Below are positions 62,149-64,000 of a DNA stretch of 64,000 nucleotides, piece by piece (position 1 is the stretch's first letter; each line of letters begins with the position of its first letter). The notes beneath the pieces are model-generated. The model saw only the letters and a program-made list of their open reading frames with translations. It did no database searches and was not told where the DNA came from. Source of the DNA: Sva-07 sp963741755 (GTDB lineage: Bacteria > Actinomycetota > Acidimicrobiia > Acidimicrobiales > Ilumatobacteraceae). Made by a program: the position numbers and the translations under genes. The DNA lies in contig CAVUJG010000006.1 in the NCBI GenBank assembly GCA_963741755.1, positions 1-64,000 of the forward strand, written 5' to 3'.

Positions 62149-62778
62149 TCATCCGCCGGTGTCGAGCGTGACGCCCACGCACGCGACGCCCATCCCCTGG
62201 CGGTCGCGGTGGGCGACGGTCGCGCCGGGACACGACTCGGAGAACGGGACGAACGCTTCGACAACGAGGTCGACGGCGGGGTCCGCGGTGCACGCGACTT
62301 CGCGGGCGTCGCCGTTCGGTTCGATCGTGACGCACGACCCGATCTGAATGATGCCGTCGGGGCCACGCGGCTCACCGGGCTCGGTGAACTGGGCCATCAC
62401 GACGATCCCGATGATCGCCAGCGCCGCGACGAACGACACGGACCGCCACGGAAACCGCGCCGGGCCGAGATGGCTCGGGAACGTCGGCATCGTCGGCGCC
62501 GTTGACGAGGTCGGAGGCGTCGATGACGGCGCGGCGGCCGGCCCGCGAGCCGAACCTTGGCGAAGCGATGCGTCGTAGACCGCTCGACGCGCCGAATCGT
62601 TCAGCACCCGGTACGCCTCGTTGATCGCCGACATCGAGACAGGGCCGACGGCGCTGCCGCTCGCTGCGGTGCGGTCGGGATGGTGCTCGCGAGCGAGCCG
62701 GCGGTAGGCCTCGCGGATCTCGTCGACGCGAGCGGTCGGCGCAACGCCGAGCACGTCGTAGTGGGTCAGGCCGGACAC
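62149..62778 (-). CDS. DnaJ-domain membrane protein
   Basis: 209 residues from GTG 62778. A J domain at 1-70 (THYDVLGVAPTARVDEIREA, HPD motif in LAREHHPDRTAASG, INEAYRVLNDSARRAVYDAS), a Pro/Ser/Thr linker, one membrane helix (FVAALAIIGIVVMAQF) and an external domain with three cysteines (IQIGSCVTIEPNGDAREVAC, SESCPGATVAHRDRQGMGVA C). It would recruit Hsp70 at the membrane; the cysteine-containing tail resembles septum-formation-type domains. Same strand as the dehydrogenase gene upstream. Confidence 0.88.
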   Translation of the reverse strand: MSGLTHYDVLGVAPTARVDEIREAYRRLAREHHPDRTAASGSAVGPVSMSAINEAYRVLNDSARRAVYDASLRQGSARGPAAAPSSTPPTSSTAPTMPTFPSHLGPARFPWRSVSFVAALAIIGIVVMAQFTEPGEPRGPDGIIQIGSCVTIEPNGDAREVACTADPAVDLVVEAFVPFSESCPGATVAHRDRQGMGVACVGVTLDTGG

Positions 62779-62807
62779 GGTCCGATCACGCTACGGGAGC
62801 TGCCGGG

Positions 62808-63731
62808 TCAATAGCCGGCGTCGACGTCGACGAGTCCGACGAGGTCCTCACCGCGGGCGAAACGCCGCACGTTCTCGGTGACTCGTTGCGCCAGGAGCGG
62901 CTTGGCCATCTCGGGCGTGTTGCCCACGTGCGGAGTGATGATGCAGTTCGGCAGCGACCACAGCGGGTGGCCGGCGGGGAGCGGTTCGGGATCGGTGACG
63001 TCGAGTGCGGCGCCACCGATCACACCGTTGCGGAGCGCGTCGACGAGATCATCGGTCACGATGTGACGGCCGCGCGCGACGTTGACGATCCACGAATGGT
63101 CCTCCATCAAGCCGAACTCGTCAGCCGAGAACATCCCCTCGGTGTCCGGTGTCAGCGCGAGCGCGAGCACGACGAGGTCGGCTCCGGGAAGGGCGTCGGC
63201 GAACCGGTCGGCCTCGAGTACCTCGTCGACACCGTCCATCGGCTCGGCCCGATTGCGCACGACCGTGATGTCGCAGTGCCAGGGTTGCAGCAGCCGAACC
63301 AGCGATTCCGTGATGCCGCCGCCACCGAGGATCGTGACCCGCCCGTCGAGCAGATTGCGCCCCTGGGGGCCGGACCACTCCGTGGCCTGCGCGTAGGCAC
63401 CGACATGGCGGAGCCCGGCGATTCCGAGCGCCAGCGCCATCTCGGCGACCGGTTCGGCATAGACGCCCTTGCCGCACGTCCATGTCCGGTCGTGGTCGAG
63501 ATGCTCGACGAAATTCTCGATGCCTGCGAAGGGAAGCTGCACCCAACGGATGTGGTCGGCGTCGTCGAGGACCTCGCGCAGCGAACCCACGGCTCGGGCA
63601 TCGGCCCAGACCACCGCTTCCGCGTGCTCCGGGCCGACGAGTTCGCCGCCGCCGGCGATCACCGCATCGGCGAGCCAGTCGGGTCCGCCCGTGGGGCCGA
63701 GGTGGATTCGTGGTGCATCGGTGTTCGTCAT
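62808..63731 (-). CDS. D-isomer specific 2-hydroxyacid dehydrogenase
   Basis: 307 residues from ATG 63731. The NAD-binding segment is LDGRVTILGGGGITESLVRL (a four-glycine variant of GxGxxG), with the catalytic Arg in VNVARGRHIVTDDLVDAL, Glu in LDVTDPEPLPAGHPLWSLPN and His in CIITPHVGNTPE. The N-terminal VYAEPVAEMALALGIAGLRH is typical of this group. Reduces 2-oxo acids or oxidises D-2-hydroxy acids. Divergent from the AlaDH/PntA gene. Confidence 0.92.
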   Translation of the reverse strand: MTNTDAPRIHLGPTGGPDWLADAVIAGGGELVGPEHAEAVVWADARAVGSLREVLDDADHIRWVQLPFAGIENFVEHLDHDRTWTCGKGVYAEPVAEMALALGIAGLRHVGAYAQATEWSGPQGRNLLDGRVTILGGGGITESLVRLLQPWHCDITVVRNRAEPMDGVDEVLEADRFADALPGADLVVLALALTPDTEGMFSADEFGLMEDHSWIVNVARGRHIVTDDLVDALRNGVIGGAALDVTDPEPLPAGHPLWSLPNCIITPHVGNTPEMAKPLLAQRVTENVRRFARGEDLVGLVDVDAGY

Positions 63732-63790
63732 CTGGCTACGACGGTAGTGGTCGCGACGGCGGCCATGATCGATCAGGCATGATGAGGCCC

Positions 63791-64000
63791 ATGACTGACT
63801 CCGCACCCGCCATCCGCACCGTGGGCGTCCCGCGCGAGGTGAAGACCGCCGAGCACCGAGTGGCGATGACCCCCGACGGCGTACGCGAACTCGAACGCTT
63901 CGGGGTCCAGGTGCTGGTCGAGTCCGGCGCCGGAGAAGGGGCATCGATCACCGATGCCGACTACGTGGCCGCCGGCGCCGACATCGTGCCGACCGCCGCC
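63791..64000 (+). CDS. Alanine dehydrogenase / NAD(P) transhydrogenase alpha N-terminus, partial
   Basis: 70 residues at the right edge: VGVPREVKTAEHRVAMTPDG, VRELERFGVQVLVESGAGEG and ASITDADYVAAGADIV are the AlaDh_PNT N-terminal domain with the conserved Lys/Arg pattern. The part that separates alanine dehydrogenase from PntA lies beyond the window. ATG 63791, 59 bases from the divergent dehydrogenase start. Confidence 0.85.
   Translation, partial: MTDSAPAIRTVGVPREVKTAEHRVAMTPDGVRELERFGVQVLVESGAGEGASITDADYVAAGADIVPTAA

Overview
High-GC actinobacterial chromosome segment. The gene content suggests an Acidimicrobiia member close to Ilumatobacter: mycothiol synthase, DUF6325 and DUF3499 proteins, a sulfite-oxidase-like membrane protein, a SigK/RskA pair, and many short GTGA/ATGA gene overlaps. 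The lineage is an inference from gene content; no 16S rRNA is present.

Layout. 1-8.6 kb: DUF7144 fragment, MalT-type LuxR regulator, SMP-30 protein, histidine phosphatase, SHOCT-type membrane protein, DUF6325 plus a microprotein, TetR and a PEP-mobile-domain enzyme, then tRNA-Met(CAT). 8.7-16 kb: SRPBCC and SDR proteins, tRNA-Asn overlapping an HTH gene, sigma/anti-sigma pair, double-FAS1 lipoprotein, molybdopterin oxidoreductase. 15.6-21.4 kb: primary sigma factor, DnaG and pyruvate phosphate dikinase. 21.5-29.9 kb: M50 protease, YgfZ, hisI-trpE, L,D-transpeptidase, GroES and mixed metabolism. 30-33.8 kb: compact hisC-hisB-hisH-hisA-hisF operon (minus strand). 34.3-38.1 kb: mshD, M3 peptidase and rlmN in one overlapping plus-strand cluster. 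38-43.6 kb: APH/DUF6285 pair, M23 peptidase, DUF3499, thiolase.

43.8-51.6 kb is an arsenic island: acr3-arsR, then arsI-gpmI divergent from arsR, arsR-arsC fusion, arsC, GAPDH and arsJ. It encodes arsenite efflux, arsenate reduction (probably mycothiol-coupled), C-As bond cleavage and the GAPDH/ArsJ arsenate-export route. It abuts a decayed tyrosine integrase. 51.6-62.1 kb is accessory DNA: decayed integrase, UPF0158 protein, two small proteins, a 1626-residue protein joining BTAD/SARP regulator, Ser/Thr kinase, STAND ATPase, membrane segment and solute-binding domain, its upstream repeat protein, a lipoprotein hydrolase, remnants of a MobF relaxase and a plasmid-type HTH protein, an orphan DUF433 protein, and tRNA-Val(CAC). 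A DnaJ protein, a hydroxyacid dehydrogenase and the start of an AlaDH/PntA gene close the window.

Caution: at least nine genes carry single-base frameshifts, including the primary sigma factor and pyruvate phosphate dikinase, and several lie at short G, C or T runs. Sequencing or assembly indels are the simplest reading. Such genes are given here as one feature each.
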